In this document: positions 18,190-26,583 of the stretch, piece after piece | Layout: every line of letters begins with the position of its first letter | Position numbering within the stretch: the stretch's first letter is position 1 | DNA from: Sedimentisphaerales bacterium | Lineage (GTDB): Bacteria > Planctomycetota > Phycisphaerae > Sedimentisphaerales > Anaerobacaceae | Direction of reading: 5' to 3' | Assembly (NCBI GenBank): GCA_028277585.1 | Contig: JANQFY010000051.1 | Span: forward strand, 1-57,898 | Length of the DNA stretch: 57,898 nucleotides | Notes under the pieces: model-generated | What the model was told of the DNA's origin: nothing | The model's database searches: none | The model's input: the letters and a program-made list of their open reading frames with translations, nothing else | Translations under genes and position numbers: made by a program

Positions 18190-19194
18190 CTACTCTTCCA
18201 CGAACGTCAATTCGCCCTTGCGATTCAGATCCCGCAATACCTTGACGACCTTCTCGCGCGCCTGACGGACATCCTCTTTCTTCGGCGCCGACATCAGCGA
18301 CGTTTCCTCATTCACCATGGCGGCCGCCCGCTCGGAGATATTGGATTTGACCTTCTCGGCCGTCTCCTCGTTCGTTTCGTGCAGCGCCAGCGCCAGTTGC
18401 CGTTCGTCGATCCCGCGCAGGGCCTCCTGGAGCGAGCGATCTCCCACCTGGGGAACGTCCTCCCAGACGATCATCAGATTCATCACCTTCTCGCCGGCTT
18501 CCTGATCCTTCTGCTGGATGGCTTCCAGCACGCCGTCGCGGACCTCTTTGTCGAGGTTGCGGACGATGACCGCCACTTTGCGCAGCGACTGTTCCGGTCC
18601 GGCCTGGATCGCGGTGCCGGCCTGGTCGCCCGCTCCGAACGCTTCGACGCGCTGATGCACCATCTGGGCGATCCTGGCCTTGGCTTCCGCGGTCACGGCG
18701 CTGATGGCCGTCATGCGGCTGATCGCGCTGACGCGCAGGCCCTCGCTCAAGAGACCGAGGATTTCCGAACTCTTCTTGGGAGGCAGTTCGGAGAGGACCA
18801 CCGCAACGGCCTGGGGGTGTTCGGTGCCCAGGACGCCGGCCAGCGTTTGCATGTCGGCTGAACGGATCGAGATGAACGGATCGCGTCTTTGCAGCAGATC
18901 TTGAATTTCTTGCTGAACCTGCTCGGCCTTGTCCTGGCCGACCGTGTTCTTGAGCATCTCACGCAAGAAGCTCTTGAAGTGGAACGTGGATTCATCCTGA
19001 AGGGATTTGCAGAACTGGCGGGCGACGTCCGCGGTCTGTTTGGTGTTTCGGAAGCCGGCTGCGTCGAGATAGCTCAGCTCAACGGCCAATTCCTGGACCA
19101 TCTGGGGATCCACACCCTTGAGCAACTCGGCGGCGGTCGCCACATCAAGGCTCGTCAGGAGAAGGGCGGCTTTCTGTTTCCCTGTCAGTGCCAC
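18190..19194 (-). CDS. fliG: Flagellar motor switch protein FliG
   Basis: FliG is the rotor protein that binds FliF, FliM and the MotA torque loop. The 334-residue product opens with LTGKQKAALLLTSLDV, a clear FliG N-terminus. It has the middle-domain EHPQ motif (near 130) and a C-terminal torque helix with alternating charges (RSLQEALRGIDERQLALALH). The segment TAEKVKSNISERAAAMVNEE is also diagnostic. The stop of fliF lies 7 bases upstream. fliM and fliN, its usual C-ring partners, are not in the window. Confidence 0.97.
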   Translation of the reverse strand: MALTGKQKAALLLTSLDVATAAELLKGVDPQMVQELAVELSYLDAAGFRNTKQTADVARQFCKSLQDESTFHFKSFLREMLKNTVGQDKAEQVQQEIQDLLQRRDPFISIRSADMQTLAGVLGTEHPQAVAVVLSELPPKKSSEILGLLSEGLRVSAISRMTAISAVTAEAKARIAQMVHQRVEAFGAGDQAGTAIQAGPEQSLRKVAVIVRNLDKEVRDGVLEAIQQKDQEAGEKVMNLMIVWEDVPQVGDRSLQEALRGIDERQLALALHETNEETAEKVKSNISERAAAMVNEETSLMSAPKKEDVRQAREKVVKVLRDLNRKGELTFVEE

Positions 19195-19201
19195 GTTCGG
19201 T

Positions 19202-20692
19202 TTACTCCTTTTCTTCGATCCAACTGAGGAACATTTCTCTGACCTGTTCCGGGTTGTTCCTCAACGCGTGGGTGATCTGTCTTCTCAGCAGAATCGGTTC
19301 GGCCGTCGAGGCGCCCGGGGGCAGCATGGCGCCTCCGGGGCCGCCCTCGGTGAGTTGCTGGGCCTCCACGGCGACCGCCTTATTTCGAGCCCGGCTGAAG
19401 ATACGCAGCACCAGCAGGGCGCAGAGCGCCATGATGCCGAGCGACAACTGGCGAGCCAGGGCCAGATAGGCCGGCCATTTGGAGGGCTCCTCTTCAACCG
19501 GTTCGGCTGTCGGTTGATGGAACCTGGCGTGGACCACTTTGAGCGAATCGCTCGTCTTGAGCCCTAGCGCGGTGCGGATGATCTCCTCGACCTCCTCGAC
19601 TTGCATGATCAACGCCGGCTGGCCGCCGGGCCCTGTCGCGTTCGGATCGGGGTCCGAGAGATCAACGAAGGCTGCGACCGACAGCGAGCGAACCTCGCCG
19701 GGCAGGGTCGTGTGCTGCTTAACGGTCTTTCCGACCTCGTACTCGCTGACGATGGTCGAGTCCTTCTTGGAACTGCCGTTGGCGGCCTGTTGTCCTCCCG
19801 CGGCCGGTTCCTCAGAGTTCTTGGTGATCTCCTCCTTGGTGGCCACCCTGTCGCCCGGGCTATAGCTTTCGGTAATCGTGCTGACGCTGTTCATGTCCAC
19901 GATAGCACTGACGCGTACGGTTGCCCGGCCTGGCCCCAGCACGGCGGTCAGTAAATCCTCGGCCTTCTTGACGAGGCCCTGCTCGACCTTTTCCTTGTAG
20001 TCGTGCACCGTTCCGGCGCCGGTCGCCAACGCCGTATCGGCTTCGCCCGAGAGCAGGCGTCCCTGGCTATCCACCACGGTGACGTGTTCGGAGGTCAGCC
20101 CCTTGACACTGCCTGAGACCATGTGGGTGATCGCGGCGATATTCGATGCGCTCAATCGGTGCCCTGGCTTGAGTTGCAGGACCACCGAGGCTGATGTCTG
20201 CCCGGCTTCCGAACTGAACAAACGCTCTTCCGGGGAGACGATATGCACCCGGACATGGGCGACGCCGTCGATCATCTGGATGCTCTTGGCCAGTTCATCC
20301 TGCAGGGCGCGTTTGAGATTGACGTTCTGGACGAATGGGCTGACGCCGATCTTCTCATCGTCGAAGAGCTTGTAGCCGGCCTGATCCCCGACGGGCAACC
20401 CGTCCTTGGCCAGGTCCAGTCGGAGTTGGTAAACGTTTTTGCGGGGCACGTAGATCGTCGTGCCGCCGTCGCGCAGTTGATAGGGGATGTCTTGCTCGCT
20501 GATCCGCTCGGTGATCTGGGAGGCTTCTGACGGGGAGAGTTCCTGATAGAGCATGCGCATGTCCGGCTGACGCGCCCAATGGATCAGGAGAAACCCGATG
20601 ATGGCCGAGGCGATCAGAACGGCGGCCAACAGCGCCCGCTGTACCAGATTCACCTTTTGCCAAACCAGGACTATCTTCTGCAGGAAATCCAT
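19202..20692 (-). CDS. fliF: Flagellar MS-ring protein FliF
   Basis: FliF builds the membrane MS ring that seeds the basal body. The 496-residue product has an N-terminal membrane helix (about 19-40) and ring-building motifs such as RMLYQELSPSEASQITERI. A second membrane helix (about 408-430) precedes a C-terminal FliG-binding tail (ALRNNPEQVREMFLSWIEEKE region). Length is slightly below E. coli FliF (552). A 76-base gap separates it from fliE. Confidence 0.97.
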   Translation of the reverse strand: MDFLQKIVLVWQKVNLVQRALLAAVLIASAIIGFLLIHWARQPDMRMLYQELSPSEASQITERISEQDIPYQLRDGGTTIYVPRKNVYQLRLDLAKDGLPVGDQAGYKLFDDEKIGVSPFVQNVNLKRALQDELAKSIQMIDGVAHVRVHIVSPEERLFSSEAGQTSASVVLQLKPGHRLSASNIAAITHMVSGSVKGLTSEHVTVVDSQGRLLSGEADTALATGAGTVHDYKEKVEQGLVKKAEDLLTAVLGPGRATVRVSAIVDMNSVSTITESYSPGDRVATKEEITKNSEEPAAGGQQAANGSSKKDSTIVSEYEVGKTVKQHTTLPGEVRSLSVAAFVDLSDPDPNATGPGGQPALIMQVEEVEEIIRTALGLKTSDSLKVVHARFHQPTAEPVEEEPSKWPAYLALARQLSLGIMALCALLVLRIFSRARNKAVAVEAQQLTEGGPGGAMLPPGASTAEPILLRRQITHALRNNPEQVREMFLSWIEEKE

Positions 20693-20768
20693 TGAACCTC
20701 TGCACCTGCGTTATCGTTCACCCCGCGACGCGAATGACCGCGACGCTCACCGCCGTCGTCACGATCGC

Positions 20769-21083
20769 CTACAACTGCATGTTCATCGTCTGCTTGTAGG
20801 CCTCGATGAGCTTGTTTCGCACGCCGACCAGCACCTTGAAACTGACGTCCGCTTTCGCGACGCTGGAAACCACCGACGTGACGTCGCTGTTCTTGCCGGT
20901 CAGCAGATCCTTAATGGATGCTTCCGACGCCTGCTGCATATCATCGACTTCCGAGACATACTTGCCGGCCGCGTTGACAGCCTGCGAGAAGCCCGACTTG
21001 GCTTCGCCCAGTCCTTCGTTTTGCGGCGACGCGGCCTTGGCGTTCGGCATGACCGAGTTGATGTTGGGGTCGAAGTTGATCAT
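20769..21083 (-). CDS. fliE: Flagellar hook-basal body protein FliE
   Basis: FliE is the adaptor between the MS ring and the rod. The 104-residue length is exactly typical. The C-terminal helix (SFKVLVGVRNKLIEAYKQ followed by TMNMQL) is the family signature. It lies between flgC and fliF in the standard flgB-flgC-fliE order. Confidence 0.95.
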   Translation of the reverse strand: MINFDPNINSVMPNAKAASPQNEGLGEAKSGFSQAVNAAGKYVSEVDDMQQASEASIKDLLTGKNSDVTSVVSSVAKADVSFKVLVGVRNKLIEAYKQTMNMQL

Positions 21084-21098
21084 CTAGATTTCCTTCCG

Positions 21099-21503
21099 TT
21101 ACCGGAGCAGTTCGAGTGTCGTTCGCACCATGGCCTGATAGCGTTTGAGGATCGCGGCGTTGGCTTGATACGCGCGACTGGCGATCGAGAGATTCATCAT
21201 TTCCACCGGCATCTGGACGTTGGGCATGTTGATGTAGCCGGTGGCGTCGGCTTTCGGATTGCCCGGGTCGAAGACGCGCTTCAGCGCGCTCATGTCCTGG
21301 GCAATCTCGTCGACGACCACGCCCCCGACGCCGTCATCCTCGGAGCGGAACATCGCTTCGAGACGGCGATAGGGCTGGCCCTGCCCGTTATCCAGAGTTC
21401 GGGCGTTGGCGATATTGGAGGAGATGACCTCCATCTGGGTGCCATGGGCCCGCATACCGGAGACGGCAATGTCAATGGGGCCGGTCGTTCCCTGAACACT
21501 CAT
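21099..21503 (-). CDS. flgC: Flagellar basal-body rod protein FlgC
   Basis: A proximal rod subunit exported by the flagellar type III system. The 134-residue product has the N-terminal rod-type helix (IAVSGMRAHGTQMEVISSNI) and a C-terminal heptad helix with MMNLSIASRAYQANAAILKR. The segment GYINMPNVQMPVEMMN is typical of FlgC. Length is standard. It follows flgB with a 44-base gap. Confidence 0.96.
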   Translation of the reverse strand: MSVQGTTGPIDIAVSGMRAHGTQMEVISSNIANARTLDNGQGQPYRRLEAMFRSEDDGVGGVVVDEIAQDMSALKRVFDPGNPKADATGYINMPNVQMPVEMMNLSIASRAYQANAAILKRYQAMVRTTLELLR

Positions 21504-21547
21504 TCGACTGAATCCTTTCGTTTGCTAGCTGACGCGCCGGTGCTCGG

Positions 21548-21910
21548 CTATCCTCTGAGACTGATTGCGGCGTTGATCTGCGTGAACCTCTTCTGCATGA
21601 GCCGCACGTACGCCGTATAGCGCAGCGAGTTCTTGACCAGATTTCCGACCTCTGCCTCCATGTTCACGTCGTTTCCATTGGATCGCACCGGCGTGTTCAT
21701 AGGCTGATACACCTCCGGCTCGATATCGCTGGCGGTGGCTTTCCCGGGCGATTCCAGGGCTTTCTCCAGCATTTCCTCAAACTTGATGTCGATCCGCCGG
21801 TAGCCGGGCGTTTGGATGTTGGCCATATTGCTGGCGATCGCCTTCTGGCGCACCCCTTCGGCTTTCATGCCGGCTTGGAGCAAATCAATAATGCTGACTG
21901 AATCGGCCAT
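21548..21910 (-). CDS. flgB: Flagellar basal-body rod protein FlgB
   Basis: A proximal rod protein, here the first gene of the minus-strand operon. The 120-residue product has the rod signature QKAIASNMANIQTPGYRR near residue 25 and a C-terminal helix LVKNSLRYTAYVRLMQKRF. A strong ribosome site (AAGGAAGGA) sits a few bases before the ATG. Transcription probably starts at the sigma-54 promoter at 21965-21980, leaving a leader of about 40 bases. Confidence 0.95.
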   Translation of the reverse strand: MADSVSIIDLLQAGMKAEGVRQKAIASNMANIQTPGYRRIDIKFEEMLEKALESPGKATASDIEPEVYQPMNTPVRSNGNDVNMEAEVGNLVKNSLRYTAYVRLMQKRFTQINAAISLRG

Positions 21911-21964
21911 GGCCTGATTCCTTCCTTTCGTAAGTACAAACGTTCTCTGACGCCGAGTCGAGAC

Positions 21965-21980
21965 TGCAATAATCGTGCCA
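21965..21980 (-). promoter_or_regulatory. Sigma-54 promoter of the flgB operon
   Basis: Read on the minus strand, the bases are TGGCACG (21980-21974), four spacer bases, then TTGCA (21969-21965). This matches the sigma-54 (RpoN) consensus TGGCACG-N4-TTGCA at every defined position. The start point would be near 21953, about 43 bases upstream of the flgB ATG. Control would need an NtrC-family activator binding upstream, which is not encoded in the window. Confidence 0.85.
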
Positions 21981-22015
21981 GGGGGCGTCTCTTACGCTGC
22001 AGGCTGCGAATAGGC

Positions 22016-22036
22016 CCTCCAGGGGCCCCCTGGAGG
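22016..22036. repeat. Perfect 10-bp palindrome between two sigma-54 promoters
   Basis: The arms CCTCCAGGGG (22016-22025) and CCCCTGGAGG (22027-22036) are exact reverse complements around a single C. The absence of a loop argues against an RNA hairpin and for a protein dimer site. It lies about 64-84 bases upstream of the predicted flgB start point, which suits an enhancer site for a sigma-54 activator. That role is inferred. Confidence 0.6.
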
Positions 22037-22115
22037 ATGAAGGGGCGTTTTCAGCCGTCAAGGGAGGTGTCAGGATTCTATACAGGCGGTCGCGTTATTA
22101 GACACATCTCGCGAT

Positions 22116-22151
22116 CCGCCCCCTGGCTCTGGATGCGACACACGGGGGCGG
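22116..22151. repeat. 8-bp inverted repeat in the flgB-fliK regulatory region
   Basis: CCGCCCCC (22116-22123) and GGGGGCGG (22144-22151) are exact reverse complements with a 20-base spacer. The element lies within the 441-base gap between flgB and fliK, upstream of both promoters. It could be a second activator site or a hairpin. I see no coding sequence in this gap. Confidence 0.4.
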
Positions 22152-22293
22152 AAGAGTTCTCCTGCCTCTAGGAACAATCCTCCGGACCTTTGTTCGGTCT
22201 CGCACCTTTGGGACAGATTGGAGATGCCTTGTGTGTGTCTAAGTGGTTATCTGTAAGGCACATACATCCTAGCCGGTCCCGGGGCAAGGGTGC

Positions 22294-22309
22294 TGGCACG
22301 CGGCTTGCA
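22294..22309 (+). promoter_or_regulatory. Sigma-54 promoter of fliK
   Basis: TGGCACG (22294-22300), spacer CGGC, then TTGCA (22305-22309): a full match to the sigma-54 consensus with the correct N4 spacing. The start point would be near 22321, giving a leader of about 31 bases to the fliK ATG at 22352. This also argues against the in-frame start codons upstream, which would not be transcribed. Confidence 0.88.
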
Positions 22310-22351
22310 AATGTTCCTGACGTATACTCATGTATTCGGGGAATCTGTGCT

Positions 22352-24010
22352 ATGAGCAGTCCGATAACGATCGATGCGAGCATGTTCGCGGCCGTTGGAG
22401 CCGAGACGTGCCCAGAACCGAAGTCGTATGCGTCCACCGACGCTGGTGAGCCGAAGCAGGCATTTTCGGATACGGCGCCGCTGGCCAAGATCCGTGAGGA
22501 GTTGAAGGCGGACGAGACGCCTCCTACCGAGGTTGCGGCCGAGGGCGAGACCGGGGACGAAGCGGTATGCCACGAGGGGCGAAGTCCCTCCGCTGAGGAG
22601 CCCCCGGTGGATTCCGCGCCGGTCGAGACGACGCCAGATGAGCAGCGCACTGATGGTGGAGAGCAGTCAATCCAAGCTCGAGCGATCTCTCCGGCTGAGC
22701 CGCTTGTTGCTCAAATTCCCGGATCGCAGTTAGTGCAGGCTCAGGTCGCTCAGCCCGATCCTACGGCTGAAGGCATTGTCTCTGCGGAATCTGGTGCGGT
22801 TCCCCAGCCAGTGGCTCCGGGAACTCAGGCGGTCGCCCAGGAGCCATCGCCCGAGCTGCAAAACCTTGTGAAAGAAACAGTTACACCTAAGGGGCAGGGA
22901 GGCGAGCAGACGGTCGCTCCGGTTCAGGGCCCTGTTTCGGCCGAAGCGGCGGTTCTGACTGAAGCCGGCCAAGCCGATACCGCATCTCAGGGAAAGACGC
23001 CCGATTTTGCCATGGCAGTGACGCAGGGTGGTGCTGGCGAGATAGTCGACGAGTCCCGAGCCCAGGCGAGCCAAAGCTCCAACGTGGATCTTCCCGCGAA
23101 AGTCGTGGAATCGCCGGTTGTTGATTCATCCAAGGCCGAGGATGTCGCTGGTGGCCTGGAGCAGGCGGTCGCCAAGGCTCCGGGGCAAGTCGCGGAATTG
23201 GCTGTGAGCGAGGAGGTCGAATCGCTGCGCCCTGAGATCGACGCGCCGGCCCCGGTCGCTCAGAACAAGACCGAAGGGCAGCCGGGCGAATCGCAGGCGG
23301 GGCAGAAGGCGGCGCCCGAGATCAGCACGGACACCGCGCCGCAGGACCAGATGCCAGAGATGGGCACGGGCCAGCAGAGCAAGGAGGGACGCCCATCAGA
23401 AACCGGACCAGGGAGCAAATCCCAGGTGGATGCCCTGAGCATGCTTGAGGGGAACTCGTCCTCCAATACGCAGGGTACGGCAGCCCGATCGATAGATACG
23501 CCAGTTATCGCGAGCGATGCCCAGGTGGCCAAGAGCCCTGTTCAGGAGGTTGGAGAGCAGATTCTCGGCTCCGTTCACGCGTCGCTGGCCCGGGGAGACA
23601 GACAGGTCATGATTCGCCTGGACCCTCCGGAACTGGGTAGCGTGGTGGTCCGATTCGAAGAGCGGGGCGATCAGGTTTCCGGCGTATTGGAAGTCAACCA
23701 GGACGAAACGCGGCGCGATGTGGAACAGGCGCTGCCTCAAGTGCTTCGCAGTCTGCAAGAGGCGGGCGTGCAGGTCAGGCGGTTGGAGGTTGCCGACCCG
23801 GTGACGAGAGATCCAGACAGAGATCATATGCAGCAGGATGCGTGGGCCCAGCGGGATGGATCCGACCAACAGGGCGAGCATTCGGACCGGCCCTCCCAGG
23901 GCGGGGGCTGGTCGGCATTGAGAGGCAATCCCCAGGGCTTCTTCGAGCAGGCCGACGCCGGTGGAGCGGTCCAGGGTGTTGGTCAGGGTCGCATCGACAT
24001 GCTCATCTAG
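22352..24010 (+). CDS. fliK: Flagellar hook-length control protein FliK
   Basis: FliK measures hook length and triggers the FlhB specificity switch. The 552-residue product has a long low-complexity region rich in Glu, Gln, Pro, Ala and Val (about 30-390) with no predicted fold, consistent with the FliK ruler. A C-terminal hook-length domain follows (about 400-485), with the signature RLDPPELGSVVVRFEERGD. A Gly/Gln-rich tail follows. I chose the ATG at 22352 (MSSPITIDAS) because earlier in-frame starts fall upstream of the predicted transcription start. GGGGAA provides a possible ribosome site. The family's N-terminal part is not conserved, so the name rests on the C-terminal domain and context. 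Confidence 0.87.
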   Translation: MSSPITIDASMFAAVGAETCPEPKSYASTDAGEPKQAFSDTAPLAKIREELKADETPPTEVAAEGETGDEAVCHEGRSPSAEEPPVDSAPVETTPDEQRTDGGEQSIQARAISPAEPLVAQIPGSQLVQAQVAQPDPTAEGIVSAESGAVPQPVAPGTQAVAQEPSPELQNLVKETVTPKGQGGEQTVAPVQGPVSAEAAVLTEAGQADTASQGKTPDFAMAVTQGGAGEIVDESRAQASQSSNVDLPAKVVESPVVDSSKAEDVAGGLEQAVAKAPGQVAELAVSEEVESLRPEIDAPAPVAQNKTEGQPGESQAGQKAAPEISTDTAPQDQMPEMGTGQQSKEGRPSETGPGSKSQVDALSMLEGNSSSNTQGTAARSIDTPVIASDAQVAKSPVQEVGEQILGSVHASLARGDRQVMIRLDPPELGSVVVRFEERGDQVSGVLEVNQDETRRDVEQALPQVLRSLQEAGVQVRRLEVADPVTRDPDRDHMQQDAWAQRDGSDQQGEHSDRPSQGGGWSALRGNPQGFFEQADAGGAVQGVGQGRIDMLI

Positions 24011-24034
24011 AACTGACGGTTGGACGCAGGCTGC

Positions 24035-25087
24035 TCAGACCTTCGTTCGCGCGGCTTGCCCCGGACCAGACAGTGCCGCCGGGTCGACTTGGCGGGTGTA
24101 CCACTTTCGCCGCGCGATCTCGATCGATCGCAAGAAGGAATGCTTGAAGCGAACCAGGGAGAAGCGTTCGGCCACCGTCTGCCGCGCCTGTTGCCCCATC
24201 AGGGCAGCGAGATCATGATCTTCAAGCAGTATTCTGGCGTAGTGCGCCAGTTCACGCGGATCGTCGCTGAGAAATCCACTGATACCGTGCCGGATCGGCG
24301 AGGTTGGATGTCTGTTCCCGAGTACGGGCAGGCCGGCCGCCATTGCCTCGGCGGTCGCCATGTTGTGCCCGGCTTCGAGTCGGGCGTCGGCCGTATGGAT
24401 ATAGAAGCGGTGGGACTGCAGCGTGGCCTTCAGATGGTCCCAGTCGCGGGCCGCTTCAACCCCGGGGATGTCGGGATTGTGCCCGACGAGCGTTACGGGA
24501 ACGCCCTCGAAACACTTCTCGTGAAAGTCCCAGCACAGGATTCGCCGGCGCGAACTGATGAAGTTGCAGATACGCAAGCCGGCGGCTTTCTGACCCAGGT
24601 AGGGCGGGTAGTCATCCACGTCGATGCCGAAGTGGACGATATCGTCGGTGAACCCCCAGGACTCGCCCTTGAACATGGAGGTGGCCACGACGTGCGCTCC
24701 TACGAGGTCGACGTACCGATGGAGCAGATCCTTCATTTGCTCGGGATCGCAACTGGGTCCCTCCTCCTCCACGCGTCCTTCAAGGGTGTGATGGAGCACG
24801 AGAATGCGCGGTTCCGGACGCATTCGAACGTCCAGCAGGTCGGCTGTGTTGTGAGTGATGATGCAGTAATAGCGTTTCGGAGACGTCAGGGCCTCGGGCA
24901 ACGTGACCAACTGTGAATTGGCCGGTTGCGGACGCATGCGGTCGTCCCAGCCGGAGTTGTACTTGCCCTCGAGGTCGACCACGATATCCAGCGCATAGCC
25001 CAACGCCCCGAGTTGAAAGACCCAAGGTTCATGACAATTGAAAACCAGCAGTGTCTTATCGGTTCCGGGTCTCTTGCAGCTATTCAT
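24035..25087 (-). CDS. GT-B family glycosyltransferase between fliK and flagellin
   Basis: A 350-residue GT4-like glycosyltransferase. The C-terminal Rossmann half holds the nucleotide-sugar region HNMATAEAMAAGLPVLGNRH, followed by GISGFLSDDPRELAHYARIL, typical of the family. There is no signal peptide or membrane helix. It is convergent with fliK (24 bases apart) and divergent from the flagellin gene, so a role in flagellin glycosylation is likely but inferred. A perfect GCCGATAA octamer lies upstream on its strand. The sugar and acceptor cannot be read from the sequence. Confidence 0.82.
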   Translation of the reverse strand: MNSCKRPGTDKTLLVFNCHEPWVFQLGALGYALDIVVDLEGKYNSGWDDRMRPQPANSQLVTLPEALTSPKRYYCIITHNTADLLDVRMRPEPRILVLHHTLEGRVEEEGPSCDPEQMKDLLHRYVDLVGAHVVATSMFKGESWGFTDDIVHFGIDVDDYPPYLGQKAAGLRICNFISSRRRILCWDFHEKCFEGVPVTLVGHNPDIPGVEAARDWDHLKATLQSHRFYIHTADARLEAGHNMATAEAMAAGLPVLGNRHPTSPIRHGISGFLSDDPRELAHYARILLEDHDLAALMGQQARQTVAERFSLVRFKHSFLRSIEIARRKWYTRQVDPAALSGPGQAARTKV

Positions 25088-25231
25088 ACGAGCCTGATCG
25101 CAGTATTGAGATATCCGCTTCCTCCGGCCCGAATTCCGACTCTTTCGACAACTCGAGGCTCCGGCAATGCCAGTATGACGGATCTACGCGCGATGCAACG
25201 TGTCGCACGGGACTTTCGTCTGCGTTAGGGA

Positions 25232-25258
25232 TTATCGGCCATGCAGACCGTTCCTCAT
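25232..25258 (-). promoter_or_regulatory. Weak sigma-28-like site upstream of the glycosyltransferase
   Basis: On the minus strand, 25239-25232 reads GCCGATAA, an exact match to the FliA -10 consensus. The -35 position 15 bases upstream (25258-25255) reads ATGA, a poor match. If used, the start would be near 25225, about 138 bases before the glycosyltransferase ATG. It would tie this gene to late flagellar expression. Confidence 0.35.
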
Positions 25259-25346
25259 GAGAAAAGCCCCTTCCCGGGCACGCTTGAAGTCTAATGGCCA
25301 GGAGGTTCTTTAAAAAGGGGTATTTGGTGTAATTAGGAAGAGGTTT

Positions 25347-25391
25347 TTAAGGGGAATAGGCAAAATAATTAGTCTTTTCTGACCCCCTTAA
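25347..25391. repeat. AT-rich stretch with inverted repeat upstream of flagellin
   Basis: TTAAGGGG (25347-25354) and CCCCTTAA (25384-25391) are exact inverted copies flanking an AT-rich core. The gap from 25088 to 25597 has no gene on either strand. Apart from this element and the two sigma-28-like sites, I see nothing definite in it. The AT-rich patch contrasts with the GC-rich surroundings and may be a regulatory or bent-DNA region. Confidence 0.35.
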
Positions 25392-25476
25392 TGGTGCGAA
25401 TAGGGAATATCAGCATCGCGAGGCGGCATTTTAGTGGGCGGTCCCTGTCTGATGTAATTTGCGCTGGGTAATGGCC

Positions 25477-25503
25477 TTAAGTCGGTTTGCCTTTGGTCGA
25501 TAA
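25477..25503 (+). promoter_or_regulatory. Sigma-28 (FliA) promoter of the flagellin gene
   Basis: The -35-like TTAA (25477-25480), a 15-base spacer, and the -10 octamer GTCGATAA (25496-25503) match the FliA pattern TAAA-N15-GCCGATAA with one mismatch in the octamer. Transcription would start near 25510, leaving a leader of about 88 bases. The ribosome site AAGGAG (25584-25589) sits 8 bases before the ATG. The same octamer precedes fliD. Confidence 0.7.
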
Positions 25504-25597
25504 TGAGCAATATAAGGTCAACTGCCTATTAGTACACGTGGGAAACGAGCACACGAGTAGGGGCCAAATTGGGGTCTTTGTTTAAGGAGTCGTAGAC

Positions 25598-26407
25598 ATG
25601 TTAGCAATTAAGAACAACCTTATGGCCGCGAATGCCGCCCGTTATCTCGGGGCGAGCTATGATGCCCTGGCCACCTCGGTGGAGCGGCTTTCATCCGGTC
25701 AGCGGATCAACAGCGCCAGCGACGACGCGGCGGGCATGGCGGTTCGCGAACTGATGCGTGCGGATGTTGCCGTACTGAATCAGGGTGCTCGCAACGCCCA
25801 GGACGGCGTTAGCCTGTTGCAGACCATGGAAGGTGCCCTCCAGACCATCGACAACCTGATGGTTCGTATGCAGCAGCTGGCCGAGCAGGCCTCGACCGGT
25901 TCGTACTCGTCCGCCCAGCGGGTCATCATGGACAACGAGTTCACCGAGATGAGCAATGAGATCACGCGTATCGCCGAGGCCACGGAGTTCAACGGCATCA
26001 AGATGCTCGACAACTCGGCGACCGTGTCGATCCACTTCGGCGGCCAGACCGACAAGATCGATGTCACCGGCAGCAACGCGACGGCCTCGGGCCTGAGCAT
26101 CAACACGCTGTCGATTACCACCGCGGCCAGCGCTCGGGCAGCTCTGACCACGCTGGATAGCGCGATCAACACGAAGGACACCGAACGCGCCAAGTTCGGC
26201 TATATGATCAATCGTCTGGAAGCGACGGGCGAGGTGCTTGGTATTCAGGCCGAGAACCTGCAAGCTGCCGAATCCCGAATCTCGGACGTCGACGTGGCGA
26301 CCGAAATGGCGACGCTGACGCGGAACCAGGTGCTCTCGCAGGCCGGTACGTCGATGCTGTCCCAGGCGAATTCAATCCCGCAGATGGCTCTGACACTGCT
26401 GAGGTGA
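25598..26407 (+). CDS. fliC: Flagellin
   Basis: The filament subunit. The 269-residue product has the classic N-terminal D0/D1 region (SVERLSSGQRINSASDDAAG and the NAQDGVSLLQTMEGALQTI segment). The C-terminal D1/D0 region (AESRISDVDVATEMATLTRN) ends in MALTLLR. The central part is only about 60 residues, so the large outer D2/D3 domains of enteric flagellin are absent and Ser/Thr residues in the short middle would be exposed. It has no cysteine and no signal peptide. It has its own sigma-28-type promoter and is followed by fliS. Only one flagellin gene is present in the window. Confidence 0.97.
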   Translation: MLAIKNNLMAANAARYLGASYDALATSVERLSSGQRINSASDDAAGMAVRELMRADVAVLNQGARNAQDGVSLLQTMEGALQTIDNLMVRMQQLAEQASTGSYSSAQRVIMDNEFTEMSNEITRIAEATEFNGIKMLDNSATVSIHFGGQTDKIDVTGSNATASGLSINTLSITTAASARAALTTLDSAINTKDTERAKFGYMINRLEATGEVLGIQAENLQAAESRISDVDVATEMATLTRNQVLSQAGTSMLSQANSIPQMALTLLR

Positions 26408-26583
26408 TAGCAGTCGCGGGATCGATGTTGAACCGTGAGTGAGGGAGATGGCTGCGGCTGAGGTCGTCAGTCATCTCCCATCGACCAGGACCCCCGTCCG
26501 AGCTGCACTGTGGCTGGCACTAGACGGGACCGGGGGCTGCTGTCAGGGATTCGACGGCGGATGTCTTTGGCGAGGGCATAACC

